64,000 nucleotides of DNA from Humulus lupulus (taxonomy: Eukaryota > Streptophyta > Magnoliopsida > Rosales > Cannabaceae). Shown piece by piece: positions 11,360-23,732 of the stretch. The number at the start of each line of letters is the position of its first letter. Position 1 is the first letter of the stretch. A program made the translations under genes and the position numbers. The stretch is taken from positions 227,710,360 through 227,774,359 of the forward strand of contig NC_084793.1 of NCBI RefSeq assembly GCF_963169125.1. The letters are read 5' to 3'. The notes beneath the pieces were generated by a model that was not told the origin of the DNA, did no database searches, and was given only the letters and a program-made list of their open reading frames with translations.

Positions 11360-12384
11360 ATAGTTCAACCAGAATGATTTAAAGTAGTTGGACAAGAAGG
11401 AAAAGTTTGCAAGTTGAATAGGTCCATTTATGAACTTAAGCAAGCTTCTTGTTCCTAGAATCTTAGGTTTGATGAGAAAATCAAAACCTATGGCTTTATA
11501 CAAAATATTGATGAGCCTTATGTTTACCAACTAAGGCAAATCAAATAGTGGTACTCCTGGTTCTTTATGTAGATGATATCTTACTCATTGGAAACAATAT
11601 TAAGAAATTATCAGAAGTGAAGAATTGGTTGAGCAATCAATTCCAGATGAAGGATTTGGGTGAAGCTAGTTATGTTCTAGGTATCCATATCATTAGGGAT
11701 AGAAATAACAAACTCTTAGCTATATCTCAATCAACTTACATTGATAAATAGCTTGAACATTTCTCAATGACAAATTCCAAGAAAAGACGTTTACCGTCCC
11801 ACCATGGAATTCATCTTTCAAAGAAACAGTCTCCCCACACTCCTGAAGAGGAATCAAATGAGAAAAGTTCTTGCATCTGCAGTTGGAAGTCTGATGCTAT
11901 GCTATGTTGTGTACTAGACCAGATATTTACTATGCAGTGGGAGTAGTGAGCAGATTTCAATCAAACCCAGAACTGGAACATTGGATAGCAGTTAAGCATA
12001 TCTTGAAATATTTATGACGGACTATGGATTATATGTTAGTCTACAAGGGTGGTGTTCTGAACCCTGTAGGCTACACCGATTCAGATTTCCAGCCTGATGT
12101 TGATGACATGGAGTCTACTTCTAGAATGGTGTTTACTCTTGGGGGTGGAGCTGTGATATGGAGAAGCATAAAACAGTATGTGATCTTAGATTCCACCATG
12201 GAGGCTGAGTACATAGGTGCACTGAACCAGCTAACGAAATATGGATAAATCGCTTCTGTTGTTCTGTGAAAATACAGGAGTCATAGCCAACTTGAAAGAA
12301 CCTTGAAGTCACAAAAGGAATAAGCATATAGAAAGGAAATATCACATAATTCGGGAATATGTGACGAGGGGAGATGTGAAGGTT
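11360..12384 (+). pseudogene. Ty1/copia element, reverse transcriptase C-terminus and RNase H
   Basis: The polymerase continues with broken frames: KVCKLNRSIYELKQAS (about 11401-11450), then an open segment 11548-11751 with the catalytic YVDDILLIGN and MKDLGEASYVLGIHI, and RNase H from about 12000 (PVGYTDSDFQ, STSRMVFTLGGGAVIWRSIK, and the Glu in STMEAEYIG). The RNase H C-terminus is interrupted at 12384 by gypsy element B; the protein resumes at 26691 on the far side. At least eight stops or shifts are visible. The YVDD polymerase motif itself is intact. Confidence 0.85.
12380..12384. repeat. Target-site duplication of element B, left copy
   Basis: AGGTT, repeated exactly at 26691-26695 on the other side of element B. 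Removing one copy and the element restores the copia reading across the join. Confidence 0.9.
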
Positions 12385-14227
12385 TGTAAAGATCTGACTA
12401 ACTTAAAGACATCGGACCTTTAAAACTATTGAGACATAACTACTATCTTCCAGATACATACATAAAATAATAAAGCTTTATTATAGAAAATCCAAAATAC
12501 GGGATCCCATTGTTATTACATAAAATCATAAAAGACAAAAAAAAACCTTTATTTAAATGTTCAAATACAAAATGCGGAAATCATAAATACATAAGTAAAA
12601 GACTCAAATGTCAACGTCACCCTCGATCGATCCCATCAGTTCATTCCTTCCCAATACACAAGCCAAAGAAACCTAGGATTTGTCCCGCCTTCCATGATCA
12701 TTTACCTGCACAATCTAAATAAAAAGGAATGAGCCTAATGCTCAGTAAGGAAAACTACTAATGCATAACATAAAACATAAGACAAAACATAAAACATAAA
12801 ACATAAAAATTGACTACAATATTAATGGCCATTAACTCATTACCGTAGTATGTGATAGAAACCGCTATAGTCCTCTTGCTACTATTTAAAGGTAGGTTTA
12901 GAAACAACTATAGTCTACAATAATGATAAAAATCTCAGGATTTGCTGTCTAAGCAACCATATTTCCCAAGCAACTAAAAGACATAAAAACAAACATACAT
13001 ACACAAAGCACATAGCACATAAATCTAACTTATTTTCCTAACCAAAAATTGGAGTATTGCAGACAAGTTCGAGATTGGAAACTCCAAAAACCAAACAGTA
13101 AAACCATAAGTTTCCTAATAAAAAAATAAGATCTAAGCCGTCAAGATAAGAACTTACTTAAAACCTTAAGTTTCAAAGAAATCAAGCACCTAACCAAAGG
13201 CCATTATAACGATTTAGGATTTGAAAGTAAAAGAAAAGAATAAGAGGAATAACAATGAACTAAACCTGAGGATTAAAAGTACCTTAGATAGCTTGGAGCT
13301 TTGATCTATACCACAATACTGAAATTACACTCTAGCTTACTTCCCAAGTGTTTAGAAAAGCTTAGATTTGAAAGCTTTTAACCCTAAAACCCTTGTGTTT
13401 ATCTCTAGAGGGATATTGGCAGCTTGGAGACTCTAAGAAGTGTTTGAAAGATGATGCAAATGGCTGAGTGAAAGGTCCTATTTATAGAGTTCAAGGAGTG
13501 AAACTAACTCCCATTAAAATGAATAAATGAATGAATAAAAATGGAATTTTATGTTCAACAGATGCCCAGAACGTGGTCAAAATCTTTCAGGAGCAAGTCC
13601 AAGTTGTTGAGGGCTATTTGTAGATTCGATTTCCATGGAGTTTCAAAATGGGCTGATGGAGCCAATATATTGCCCACTATAGGTGATATATCGCCTACCC
13701 GATTTTCCCGAGGCTTCGTGGTTTCGTTCGTGCGAAGTCGACGTGTTTTTCTTATCAACATAGACGATATATCGGCCCCTATAACTGCGATTGATCAACT
13801 AATGCTGATATATTAAATCACAGTTTTGCACATTTTAAGCACACTTAAAGTTGTTTTTTCCACTTTGACTGAGTAATACGAGCTCCTAACATCTGAGGGA
13901 AGCTTCTAGACTTCTTAGGTTTATCCTTGATTATTTTATTCATCTAAAATCCTTAAATCTTTAATAAACATACATGTGACAAATGTCACATTCTTAATAA
14001 TTCTATCTAAACCTCATGTTATAATAAATAATATTTCTAGGACCAGCTTCAATAATTAAACCTTATAATAAAAATAATATTTCTAAACTATAGGCTAAAC
14101 TTATAAAATCAATAACTATCTCTACGAGTTTCCAACTAATTCCTGGCTTGAACAAATATCCACGAAAACTAAAATACTACAACATAAGATACTACTACCT
14201 AACTAAGTAAAATTCTGAGGCGCTACA
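12385..14227 (-). repeat. 3' LTR of element B
   Basis: About 1.84 kb, from TGTAAAGATC to GCGCTACA. It contains GGGATCCC (near 12501) and, on the minus strand, a good TATA box (CTATAAATAGG, plus-strand 13477-13487). Upstream of that lie GATATATCGCC and related motifs (13660-13810) that match the palindrome array in element E. A duplicated AATGAATAAATG (13518-13538) distinguishes it from the 5' copy. Confidence 0.88.
13477..13487 (-). promoter_or_regulatory. LTR TATA box, element B 3' LTR
   Basis: Minus strand CTATAAATAGG. The same place in the 5' LTR (25984-25993) has decayed to CTACAAATAG, and in element E it reads CTATAGATAG. The location, about 730-740 bp into the LTR, fits the U3-R boundary. 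Confidence 0.6.
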
Positions 14228-14245
14228 ATTATCCCCTACTTAAAA
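14228..14245 (-). other. Polypurine tract of element B
   Basis: Minus strand TTTAAGTAGGGGATAAT, purine-rich and directly beside the 3' LTR. This is where plus-strand DNA synthesis starts. The same sequence, slightly changed, lies beside the E LTR. Confidence 0.75.
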
Positions 14246-15545
14246 GAATTTTGTCCTCGAAATTTACTTACCAAACAATTCCAGATATCGTGCTTGGATG
14301 TCTTCCTCCAATTCCCACATTGCCTCCTATTCTGAACTATTACTGCATAGGACCTTGACTATCAAAATACTCTTTGACCGTAATTCCTTTACCCCCTTCT
14401 CCAGGATGTGAATTGGTCGTTTCTCATAACTTAGGTCTTTCTGAAGTGCTAACGTATCGTACTTGAGAACGTGGAATGGGTCTAATACATATCTATGCAT
14501 CATCAAGATGTGAAACACAATGTGGTTTTCTGCTAGAGCTTGCAATGGGGCTAATCTATATGCTACTAGTCCAACCTTGTCCAATATTTCAAAAGGACCT
14601 ATCTACTGGGGACTAAGTTTTCCTTTCTTCTCTAACCGCTTCACTCCTTTCATTAGAGATATTCTTAGGAAGACTTGATCTCCGACCTTGAATTCCACAT
14701 CTCATCGCTTGGCATCTGCATAACTCTTTTGTCGACTTTGAGCAGCGAGCATACGTTTTCAAATTAATTCCACTGCATCTTAAGCCTCTTTAACAGCCTC
14801 AAGTCCAAGAATTTTCCTTTCTCCTACCTCGTCCCAATGTAACGGCGACTAACATTTCCTTCCATAAAGTAACTCATAGGGTGCCATACAGATCGTTTCC
14901 TAGTAGCTATTATTGTAGGAGAACTCAATAAGTGGCAAATGCTTACTCCATGATCCTCTGAAGTCTAGTACACAATCGCGCAACATATCTTCTAAAATTT
15001 GTATGGTACGCTCGGACTGTTCATCGGTCTGAGGATGAAATGACGTACTAATACTTAGCTTGGTACCCATGGCTTGCTGCAAGCTTCCCCAAAATCTCGA
15101 TGTGAATACCGAACCATTGTCGGATACTATGGTCTTAGGAATTCCATGCAGTCATACAATCTCTTAAACATGAATGTCTGCGTACTGGTCCGCATTGTAC
15201 GTAGTCTTGACAAGCAGGAAAAGAGTTGACTTTGTGAGTCTATCCATCACAACCCAAGTCAAGTCGGGTTGCTCGCTTGTCTGTGGTATTCCTGTCACAA
15301 AGTCCATGGCTATGTCTTCCCACATCCATTCTAGAATACTAAGCGGTTGTAATAAGCCTGCGGGTCGTTGATGTTTTGCCTTTACTTGCTAGCATGTTAG
15401 GCACTAGGACACATACTCTACTACATCTTTCTTCATTTCGGGCCACTAATATAGTGCCTTGAGTTCGTGAGTCATCTTGGTAGACCCCAGGTGAATTGAG
15501 TATAGGGTAGTCTATACCTCTTCTAATATCTTCATCCTAATCCCG
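14246..15545 (-). pseudogene. Element B pol: integrase core, C-terminal domain and chromodomain-like tail
   Basis: Minus strand, reading right to left. It holds the integrase zinc region start, the core with [20 protein letters not shown] (14900-15082, including the catalytic Glu), the [14 protein letters not shown] C-terminal domain, and a tail with [20 protein letters not shown] (14327-14584) that matches the chromodomain-like end of chromoviruses. In this family that tail is thought to guide insertion to particular chromatin. Frequent stops and shifts are present. The protein runs off at 15545 where solo LTR D1 is inserted and resumes at 17979. Confidence 0.85.
15541..15545. repeat. Target-site duplication of solo LTR D1, left copy
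   Basis: CCCGT, repeated exactly at 17974-17978. Confidence 0.9.
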
Positions 15546-16590
15546 TTGTAATGCCCTGAATTCTTCGATGTGTTAAACGACGTGAATAGTAGGCCGGGAG
15601 GGTCATACTTGCTTAATTGTGTTATTAATTGATAAAATGCATGTATATGTTGATTATATTATAATATGATGTGAAATGCATGCATGTGAGTCCATATTTT
15701 TAATTACAGGGGTGTGATGGTAACTTGGCCCGTTGAGGGTAAATTGTTTATTTGGATGTATGTTGATGATATGTTTTAAGGCCACATTATAATGTGGATA
15801 TGTTCGAGCTATTCGGCATGAGACGATCTTTAAGTGTTAAAGTAGCAGTTTAGTCATAACGGGATTAAGTTCGAGGCTCGGGGTGAGTCTCGGGATGTTT
15901 TAATGTTTAGAACGTTGCCGGGAGTAAAAAGGGTAACGGGACATGAATTATCGGTGTTTGGGAATTTTGAGAATAGCGGGAATTGGGAAGCGTTAATTAT
16001 GATTAACGGTATAGGTTCGAAAGTACCAACTTTGCCCTTGGGAAGGCTTTAGAAACTTTTAAAGACCTAGGGGTATTTTGGTCATTTGGGTTTGGATTTA
16101 TATGGCTTTGGATGGCTGTAGAAACAGAACAGAAAAACAGAGCAAGAATTACCCTTCCCGTACATCCATTTCTCTCTTTCTTCCTTTGAAGTTTTTGGTC
16201 CCAATTTGAAGATACCAACTAGGAAATCAAAGCTTGGAAGTTGTAGACTCGGTTCATCCATTGAAAAGGACTTTAACTCCATTTGAGGTGAGAATTCATC
16301 CATGAAAAACAAGCCTTACTCTGTTTTACTTTATAGTTTTCAGCTTATAGTTTTGGTGCGGATAGTTGGAATCAATGGGAGTTTTTGTGTAAGATTGATT
16401 GGGTTTTGATGAGGGTATGATGTAGATGAAGTTTAGGGGTTGAATTGGGTGTTTTGGTAAGGTCTTGGATTGGTTTGGAGGGTTTGGTTTCAAGAGAAAT
16501 CGCAAAGAAGATGAACCAGAAAGTTTCTGGTCTGTAATTGGCGCAGCAGCGCTAGGCAGGGCTCAGGGCTGGGCTCTCTGACTTGGAAAT

Positions 16591-16674
16591 AGGGCTGCAG
16601 CGCCATTTATTAGGGCTGCAACGCCACTCAATAGGGCTGCAGCGCCATTTGGTAGGGCTGTATCGCTAGTCCAT
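16591..16674. repeat. 21-bp tandem repeat in D1
   Basis: Three nearly identical units starting at 16591, 16612 and 16633, then a diverged fourth at 16654. The unit begins AGGGCTGCAGCGCCATT. Confidence 0.85.
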
Positions 16675-17294
16675 TTTTCAGCAAACCTATTTTAGGGCTC
16701 GAAATGATCCTTAAGGCTCGGGGTTTGGTTCCTTTGCCCCGTTTGAGTATATTAAGAATCCCGAGACTGGGGGATTGATCCCGGGAGTGTGGTTTTAGAT
16801 TGTGAACCATTTATTAATTTATTTTATTGATGGAATCCCATAATTGGTTATGACCAGGTAACCGCTAAAAGACCAAAAGGTTGATCGTTCTCAGGGGTCG
16901 TTCTTTTATTCATTCTAGCTCGAACCAGAGGTAAGAAAATTGCACCCCAAGTGTGACATGCTTGGATATTCATGAGGCATGTTGATTGTATAAATATGGA
17001 CAAGGATTGAATATAGAATGCTTAGCATATGTTGCTCACTTGTGCTTGGTACTGACTCATTAGTCAGATTTGGCAAAGGTGCTAGTATCAACTGTGAAGC
17101 TGTGACTTATTAGTCAAGTTCGGCGGTGGTACTGGGCACTGGTCATATTGCGCTGACTCATTAGTCAGGACAGCCTTAGTGTGTATCACGCAAGCCAACA
17201 GAGATTAGATCTAATCGACTACCAGCATTGAATGACTCAAAGAGCATTAATGCCAGACCGACCCCAAGGGTCGATGAACGAAATAAGCCCTTGG

Positions 17295-17469
17295 AGGCTA
17301 GTGGCTTACCTAGCAGCCACTCTCCCACTTGAGATAGTGACATGCTTGTCAGTCACTCAGTATGGTTTATCAGAACCTGTTGAAGGCTAGTGGCTTACCT
17401 AGCAGCCACTCTTCCATTTGAATTGGTGACTTGCCTGTCAGTCACTCAGTATGGTTTATCAGAACCTGA
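17295..17469. repeat. 89-bp tandem duplication in D1
   Basis: Two direct copies (17295-17383 and 17384-17469, shifted by 89 bp), each running from GGCTAGTGGCTTACCTAGCA to TTTATCAGAACCTG, with a few differences in the middle. Confidence 0.85.
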
Positions 17470-17973
17470 AGTGATATTCACTCACTTGTTTGAAAGCTTT
17501 ATGCTCAGTGTGATTATAATGATAATCATTTGATGGTGTTATTGAAAAGTGTTATGTTTTCTTGCTGGGCTTTGGCTCATGGGTTCTATGTGGTGCAGGT
17601 AAAGGGAAAGAAAAGCTCACCTAGCCTTGATTGGAGAGCTGATGTGGTGATGTGTACATATGCGGCCGCTTGACCACCACGGCCAAGGAGTTCTCAGAGG
17701 AACTAGGGGGTTTACCCTATTTTTTCCGCTTAGGTCAGCGGGATTGTAAATTTTAAACAGTAGTGACCACTTTGTATCGAGAACAACTTGTAAACGTTTT
17801 GTTTAGCTCTGCAGAGCAGTTTGTAATAAAATAACCATTTCCTTTTTATTGGTTTTATACCTTAACCTGTTAATTACACTTAGAGCACGTTTTTGACCAA
17901 AGGACTCGGGTAGCGAGTCAAATTTCCGGTCCACCGTTCACCGTAACTGTTCTGGGGTAACCAGGGCGTTACA

Positions 17974-17978
17974 CCCGT
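17974..17978. repeat. Target-site duplication of solo LTR D1, right copy
   Basis: CCCGT, identical to 15541-15545. Confidence 0.9.
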
Positions 17979-18340
17979 GGTCAATCAGCACGCATACATG
18001 GCCCTTATATTTCAAGAACTCATGACCTGATATAGAGAAATTTGTAGTCTTGCCTTCTTTGACTAAAGCCATAAGCGATAATAGCGTGTCATCATGCCCT
18101 TGCCTGATCCGTATATCCTCTAGTAAACTCGACTGGATGGACAAGTTAGCCAGTTGACCCATGACTAGTTCTATCCCGACATTAATCAGCACTTGCTGTA
18201 GTGACTTTTCAATTCAGGATAATGCTGCCATATTTCCATAACTCTTCCAACTTAATGCATCTGCAACAACATTCACCTTTCCTTGGTGGTATAGGATTTC
18301 GCAATCATAGTCCTTTACTAGTTCCAACCACCTGCACTGC
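17979..18340 (-). pseudogene. Element B pol: end of RNase H to integrase zinc domain
   Basis: Minus strand segment between solo LTRs D2 and D1. It begins with the RNase H end ([19 protein letters not shown], then NVVADALS), then the linker open from 18192 with [20 protein letters not shown] and HEFLKYKGHVCVLIDHG, directly comparable to element E. The reading enters from 20792 on the right of D2 and leaves to 15545 on the left of D1. This confirms that B was one element before the two LTR insertions. Confidence 0.85.
18336..18340. repeat. Target-site duplication of solo LTR D2, left copy (mutated)
   Basis: ACTGC here and GCTAC at 20787-20791. The homologous uninterrupted position in element E (near 34755) reads GCTGC, so each copy seems to have taken one independent G-to-A change from an original GCTGC. 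Confidence 0.7.
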
Positions 18341-20786
18341 TGTAATGACCCAAAATTACTAATAAGGCTTAAGGGCCTTGATTAGTGTGTCGGGAGGGCA
18401 TAATTGGTTTATATGTGATTTAAATTATTTAATTCATGATTATGTGATAAGAATTCTTATATGGTTGTATGGATATGTGAGATGCGTGATTATGAATATT
18501 AGGATGCATGTAGGCCCTGTTTAGATTATAGGGGCATATCTGTAATTTTGGCCCTTTGAGGGCATAAATGTGATTATTTGTGATAAATTGTTGAGACCAC
18601 ATTATTATGTGGATATATTTGCAGTGTATGGCTCGAGACAGTCCTAGTGAGCGATTTGGCGAAATAGTCACGGTGGGGATTTATACCCGACTCGGGGGAG
18701 CGTGGGGGTATTTTCGAGAATTTAGGAGGTATATTGGGGATTATTAGACATTGGGTTAATAATTGGTAATTAACTGAATAGTAGGATTTAAATGGTAAAT
18801 ATTAGGAACACTTGAGGAATTAGTGGGAATTGGGAATAAATGACCATTATACCCCTAGATTATATTATATATTAGTTTTATTGTGGGAGGGTAAAAAGGG
18901 TATTTCCTAAACTAAGGATATATTCAGCTTATCCTAAGATTAAAACAGAATGTTGTGGAATGACTAAAGAAAGAAACTCATAGAAATATCCTCTTTCCTC
19001 ACTCTCACGATTTCCCCTTCTCTCTCTCTCATTTGGGGTACCTTGAATCTAAGGGAAAAAGGGGCTCTGAACTTGGGTGTTTGACCGTGTATTTGGGAGC
19101 TTAATTGAAAAGAAGGCTTAAGGAATTGAAGTTGATCAATCAGGGAACTCAGCTGAGAATTGGACTATAATTTGAAGAAAAAACTCTGACCTTAGTCTCT
19201 GATTATTTCTAGGTTTTGTTGCTGAGTAGGTTAGGTTGAACTTGAGCTTTAAGTATGGATTGAATGATGAATTTTGGCTGTAGGTTTGAGTAGGAAAATT
19301 CCAGGAGTTAGTACTATGATTCTTGTGGCTGAATTAAGGTATTACTTCTTGTTTTGTTGCTGGTAATTATAGGATGAAAATATGTGTGATTAGGGGTCTA
19401 AGTTCGTAATTGGTTTAGTGTGGAGCTAGGGGGGGGGGGGGGGGGATATGGGTAATTGGTGAGTTTTTGGCTGGAAGAAGAAGGAGGAAAACACAGGTTT
19501 TTCCAGGGCTCGCAGGGCGCCACGGCGCGTGTGGCCTCCTGGCCTTGGGAGCTCTCTTACTTGGGGGCGCGCCGCGACTTGCTTGGCCAAGTCGCGACCT
19601 GCCTCCCCTTTGGCGTGAGAGCTTGCTCTCTTACTTGGGGCAAGTCGCGACTTGCTGAACCAAGTTGCGACCCACCTGGGGGTTTTGAACTTGGAAGAGT
19701 TCTTAGTGATGTTAGGGCTCGGGAGTTCGAACCTAGGGGCTCGGGAAAATTTCTATTGTCCAGTTTAGTAGAAATTGAGGTCCCGGAAGCTGGTTTTGCT
19801 ACCTAAGCATTTGATTTCTGATTGGAAGTTGATAGATACCGATAAATCTTGTGACTAGGTTTGTAGCCAAGGCTCGAGGCTAGGGATCGTGCTCGGACTC
19901 AGTTTACCTCCTCCGCTCGAAAACAAAGGTAAGAAAACTGCACCCGGTTATTTGGTTATGTTGGACTAAGAGTTCCCTATATTTACATGCAATGTCATAT
20001 GATGGTATTATTCCATGTGGACATGAGATAAATGGCCTAAGAGTGTCAGAATTAATATTGGCGCACATGGACGTGGCTCGGCCATTGGTAGCTGAGGTTA
20101 ATTATATAATCACTAAGCTCGGCATAAGCAAGCCAGAGTCAGTGGGATAAATAGAGAGTACGGCCTAAGGGCGTTGACCCTGGATATTGAATGATATGTT
20201 TACTATTATTAATTTGATGATCATGGCATGTTTATTTCCTGGATAATTGATTATTGGTTTGCAGATTGATATCACTGATTATGTGAACAATGTGGTCTAT
20301 TGAGTATCTGATTGATGATTTATGTATTATTTGACTATTGATTATTGTGTATGCTCTGTTATATGGTTTTCTTGTTGGGCCTTGGCTCACGGGTGCTACG
20401 TGGTGCAGGCAATGGCAAGGGTGAGCTGGACCAACCCTGGTTTGGAGAGCTTTAGGGGCGAAATGTACATAGCCGGCTGCTTAGCCACCACGGCCGAAGG
20501 ATGATACAGGGACAGGAGACCCTAAAATGCCTATTTTTCCATTAGATTGGCTTATGGTTGTTTATAACCTTGGAGATTTTGTAAACTTTTCTTTAACCAT
20601 GTTTATTTTTGGGATCCCATGTAACAAACATTTGTTTAAATGAAAATTGGTCTTTTCTGACCAAAATATTTAAACCTTAGTTCAATAATGGTTTAGCGAC
20701 ACATTTTCAACTAAATTACTTGATTAGCAAGTCTTGCACCTTTATTAACACACAGTGTAACGGTCTTGGTTATCCAGGGCGTTACA
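18341..20786 (+). mobile_element. Solo LTR D2 (gypsy), 2446 bp
   Basis: Starts TGTAATGACC and ends CAGGGCGTTACA, with no internal coding region. It splits element B in RNase H. It belongs to the same broad LTR group as D1 and C: the terminus, GGTGCAGGCAATGG (20402-20415) and GGGATCCC (near 20612) are shared. It includes a run of 17 G (19429-19445) and a GC-rich segment with several GTCGCGAC palindromes (19560-19670). The flanking duplication is imperfect but can be explained by point mutation. Confidence 0.88.
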
Positions 20787-20791
20787 GCTAC
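20787..20791. repeat. Target-site duplication of solo LTR D2, right copy (mutated)
   Basis: GCTAC; see 18336-18340. Confidence 0.65.
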
Positions 20792-21882
20792 CTCATATTG
20801 AGATCCTTTTGCATGAAAAAATATTTTAAGCTCTTGTCGTCTGCATATATGTCACACTGTTCTCCATATAGATAGTGGCACCAGATTTTCAGTGGAAAGA
20901 CCACCATTGCCAACACCATATCGTGTGTTGGATAGCGTTGCTAGTATTCCTTCAACTGTCTTGAGGCGTAGGCTACTGCCTTATCATTTTGCATCAATAC
21001 ACATCCCAAACCTTTCTTGGACGCATCACAGTATACTAAAAAAAATTTGTTGGGTGTTGGTACACAAAGTACTGGTGTTGAACACAATTTTTCTTTGAGC
21101 AACTAGAAGCTTTCTTGACATTTAACCATCCAGTTGAACTTTTGTTGTTTCCGGGTCAAGTTGGTAAGTGGAGTGGCTATTTTATAAAAGCCTTCTAAAA
21201 ATCTCTGGTAATAGCCTGCTAGCCCGAGAAAACTTCTAACCTCTGATGCATTCATAGGTCTTGGCCAATCTTTCACAACCTCTACTTTAGTTAGGTCTAC
21301 TGCGACTCCATCCTTGGATACTATGTGTCCGAGGAACGCTACTTGTGATAGCCAAAATTCGCATTTCTTGGATTTGGAGTAAAGTTGGTGCTCCTTTAGT
21401 CCCATCATTGTCAGTTTTAAGTGTTCCTCATACTCGACTTCGTCCTTGGAGTACACCAATATATCGTCAATGAATACCACGACGAATTTGTCTAAGTAAT
21501 CCTTGAAGACTCGATTCGTTAAGTCCATAAATGCGGCTGGAGCGTTGGTAAGACCAAAATACATAACTAAAAACTCGTAATGTCCATATCGAGTTCTAAA
21601 AGTTTTCTTTGGTATATTCTCTTCCCGTACCTTGAGCTGGTGATAACCGGACCGTAGACAAATCTTTGAAAATACAGTCGCTCCTTGGAGTTGATCAAAT
21701 AAGTCGTCGATCCAGGGTAATGGGTACTTATTCTTAATTTTCACCTTGTTCAGCTCACGGTAATCGATACACATCTGCATGCTTCCATCCTTCTTCTTCA
21801 CAAATAGAACCGGCGCTCCCCATGGAGAATGGTTTAGTCTAATGAAACCCAAGTTTAAGAGTTCTTGCAACTTTGTTTTCAA
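20792..21882 (-). pseudogene. Element B pol: reverse transcriptase and start of RNase H
   Basis: Minus strand. 21103-21882 is open for 259 codons and carries most of a gypsy reverse transcriptase: [20 protein letters not shown], then [18 protein letters not shown], and the catalytic [12 protein letters not shown]. The first catalytic Asp, in [12 protein letters not shown] of element E, is Cys here ([12 protein letters not shown]), so polymerase activity should be lost even apart from the stops. The connection domain [20 protein letters not shown] follows. After a stop at 21103-21105 the RNase H domain continues in pieces to 20792, where D2 is inserted. Confidence 0.88.
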
Positions 21883-23732
21883 TTACTGAGTTCCGTAGGT
21901 GCCATCAGGTATGGTGCCTTTGAGATAGGCTCATTTCTCGGTACTAGTTTGATTGTGAAGTCAATTTCCCGAGTAGGCAATAACACTGGTAAGTCGTCAG
22001 GAAATATCTTTGGAAATTTCTTTATAATGCGGACGTCTCCAACCTTCAATGGTGTTTCTTGTTCCACATCTATGACGCTTGCTAAGAATGTGTGACATCC
22101 TTTCAATATCATCCTCTGAGCTTTGAGAGATGAGATAAGCAGTGTTCGTAGTCCTGAAACATTTCCCATAAAATGTAGTCTTTGACCTTCAGGGGTTTCA
22201 AACGTCACTTTCTTGCATTGACAATTGATGGTTGCGCCATGTCTTGCTAGCCCCTCCATGCCCAGTATTACGTCAAAATCCTTGATCTCTAGCTCTATCA
22301 GGTCTCCTTCTAGCTCCGTGCCTTCGACTTTGATCAGCACTCCGAGTCATGATAAAACAATTTTGTGCAAAGACAGTTCCGTAACAAACCTATTTCTAAA
22401 TCTTTCACAAGGTTTGTCTAATTTCTCTATCATTCCTAACGAGATATACGAGTCTGTTGCTCCCGAATCAAACAACACTAAACATATACTATCGAGGATA
22501 GGAAGTTGACCTGTGACCACTTTTTTACTAGTTTTAGCTTCTCCCTGGGTCAAAGCGAAGAATTTGGCTGGAACCATCTTGTTGTCCTTATTTTCTTCTG
22601 TTATGAGCTACAGACATTCTCTTTTTCGATGACCTTCCGGGCCACAATTGTAACAACCTTTGCTGTTTGCACGACACTCCCCAGTATGTCTTTTCTGGCA
22701 CTTGAAGCACTGAGGGTATTCCACAAAACCGAGCTTGTTATTACCGTTATTGGTTCATGCTCTATTGTCAGTGTCGATTTGCTTATTATCGGGATGCGTT
22801 CTTTTCTACGCATTATTGTTATGCTGGTTGTTGTGGTTTCAACCATTTTGAGTCTGATTCTACTACTTGGATTCTGACTTGCTTGCCTCCTCCTTGCTAA
22901 CATTTTCTTGGAGTCTTTCGACCTCTATAGCCATTTCTAGAACATTAGCGTAAGAAGTGGTTTCGGGGTTCGCAAGCTTGATCCCTAATTCAATCTTGGC
23001 TCTGAGTCCCCTGGTGAGCTTGGTTACCCTCAAGTAGTCATTTGGGACTAACTCTGGTGCAAACTTTGCTAGCCGATCAAATTGTTGAGCATACTCGACT
23101 ATTGAAAAAATCCCCTGTTTCAGACTAGCAAATTCTTACACCCTTGTAGCGATGACTGCCGAGTCGTAGTACTTTTTGTGAAACAGCTCCACAAATCTGG
23201 CCCAAGGCATGGTGGTCATATCTTGAGTTTGCTACACTAGATCCCACCAGATTCTAGCATCCTTTTTCAGTAGATAAGAAACGTAGGATATGAGATCTGC
23301 GCTGCCGAGGTTCATGTGTGCCAAAATCGGCTCTATATTCCTGAGCCACTCTTTAACATCAAAGGGGTTGGTTGTCCCTTCAAAATTCAGAGTGTGCTAC
23401 TTTTGGAAACGCTCGTATACTAGCTCTATGTACTGAGCTAGATAAGGTGCGTAATTTTCCATCGGCCATCCTCCGTATGGATATCCTCCATTATGCTCTA
23501 GCTAGGGTGCTTGAGCCGCTGGCTGAGGTTGTTGTTGTTGCTGCAGTAGTTCTTCTAGTTGTTGTCGTAACTGAATAACTTTAGCGTTGTTGTCAACCAG
23601 AGGTGGTGCATTTCTATTAGCAGCAACAGTGGTAGTACGTTTTCCTCTTCTTTGGACTGGAGGGTCCTCGTGTGTCTCGTTGGTGGTGCTGGGGGCATTG
23701 CCATTAGTGTGTGCAGACCTTCGGAGCGACAT
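21879..23732 (-). pseudogene. Element B gag-protease
   Basis: Minus strand from ATG at 23732 (MSLRRSAHTNGN, the same start as in element E). An N-terminal domain with a Gln-rich coiled segment (VIQLRQQLEELLQQQQQ) leads into an eroded capsid (22950-23450), then an intact CCHC zinc knuckle CYNCGPEGHRKREC (about 22620-22665) ending in a stop, and a protease with LFDSGATDSYIS (22450-22480), whose D-S-G is intact. The protease-polymerase link [20 protein letters not shown] lies at 22220-22290. Several shifts and stops break the frame. It overlaps the reverse transcriptase frame by a few bases owing to a frameshift near 21880. Confidence 0.88.

Larger units (their letters stand above)
15546..17973 (+). 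mobile_element. Solo LTR D1 (gypsy), 2428 bp
   Basis: Starts TGTAATGCCC and ends GGGCGTTACA, flanked by the exact duplication CCCGT, with no internal retrotransposon sequence. It is therefore a solo LTR left by recombination between the two LTRs of a full element. It interrupts element B in its integrase region, and the integrase reading continues across it. Inside are a 21-bp tandem repeat (16591-16674), TGACTCATTAGTCA-like repeats (17045-17180), an 89-bp duplication (17295-17469) and the shared block GGTGCAGGTAAAG (17592-17604). Confidence 0.92.

Noticed and set aside
19456..19806. 116-codon ORF in D2
   Set aside because: Lies in the GC-rich part of a solo LTR next to a poly-G run; no matching ORF in D1 or C.
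15546..20786. D1 and D2 as the two LTRs of one element
   Set aside because: They have different sequences and different target duplications, and what lies between them is element B coding sequence in the other orientation.
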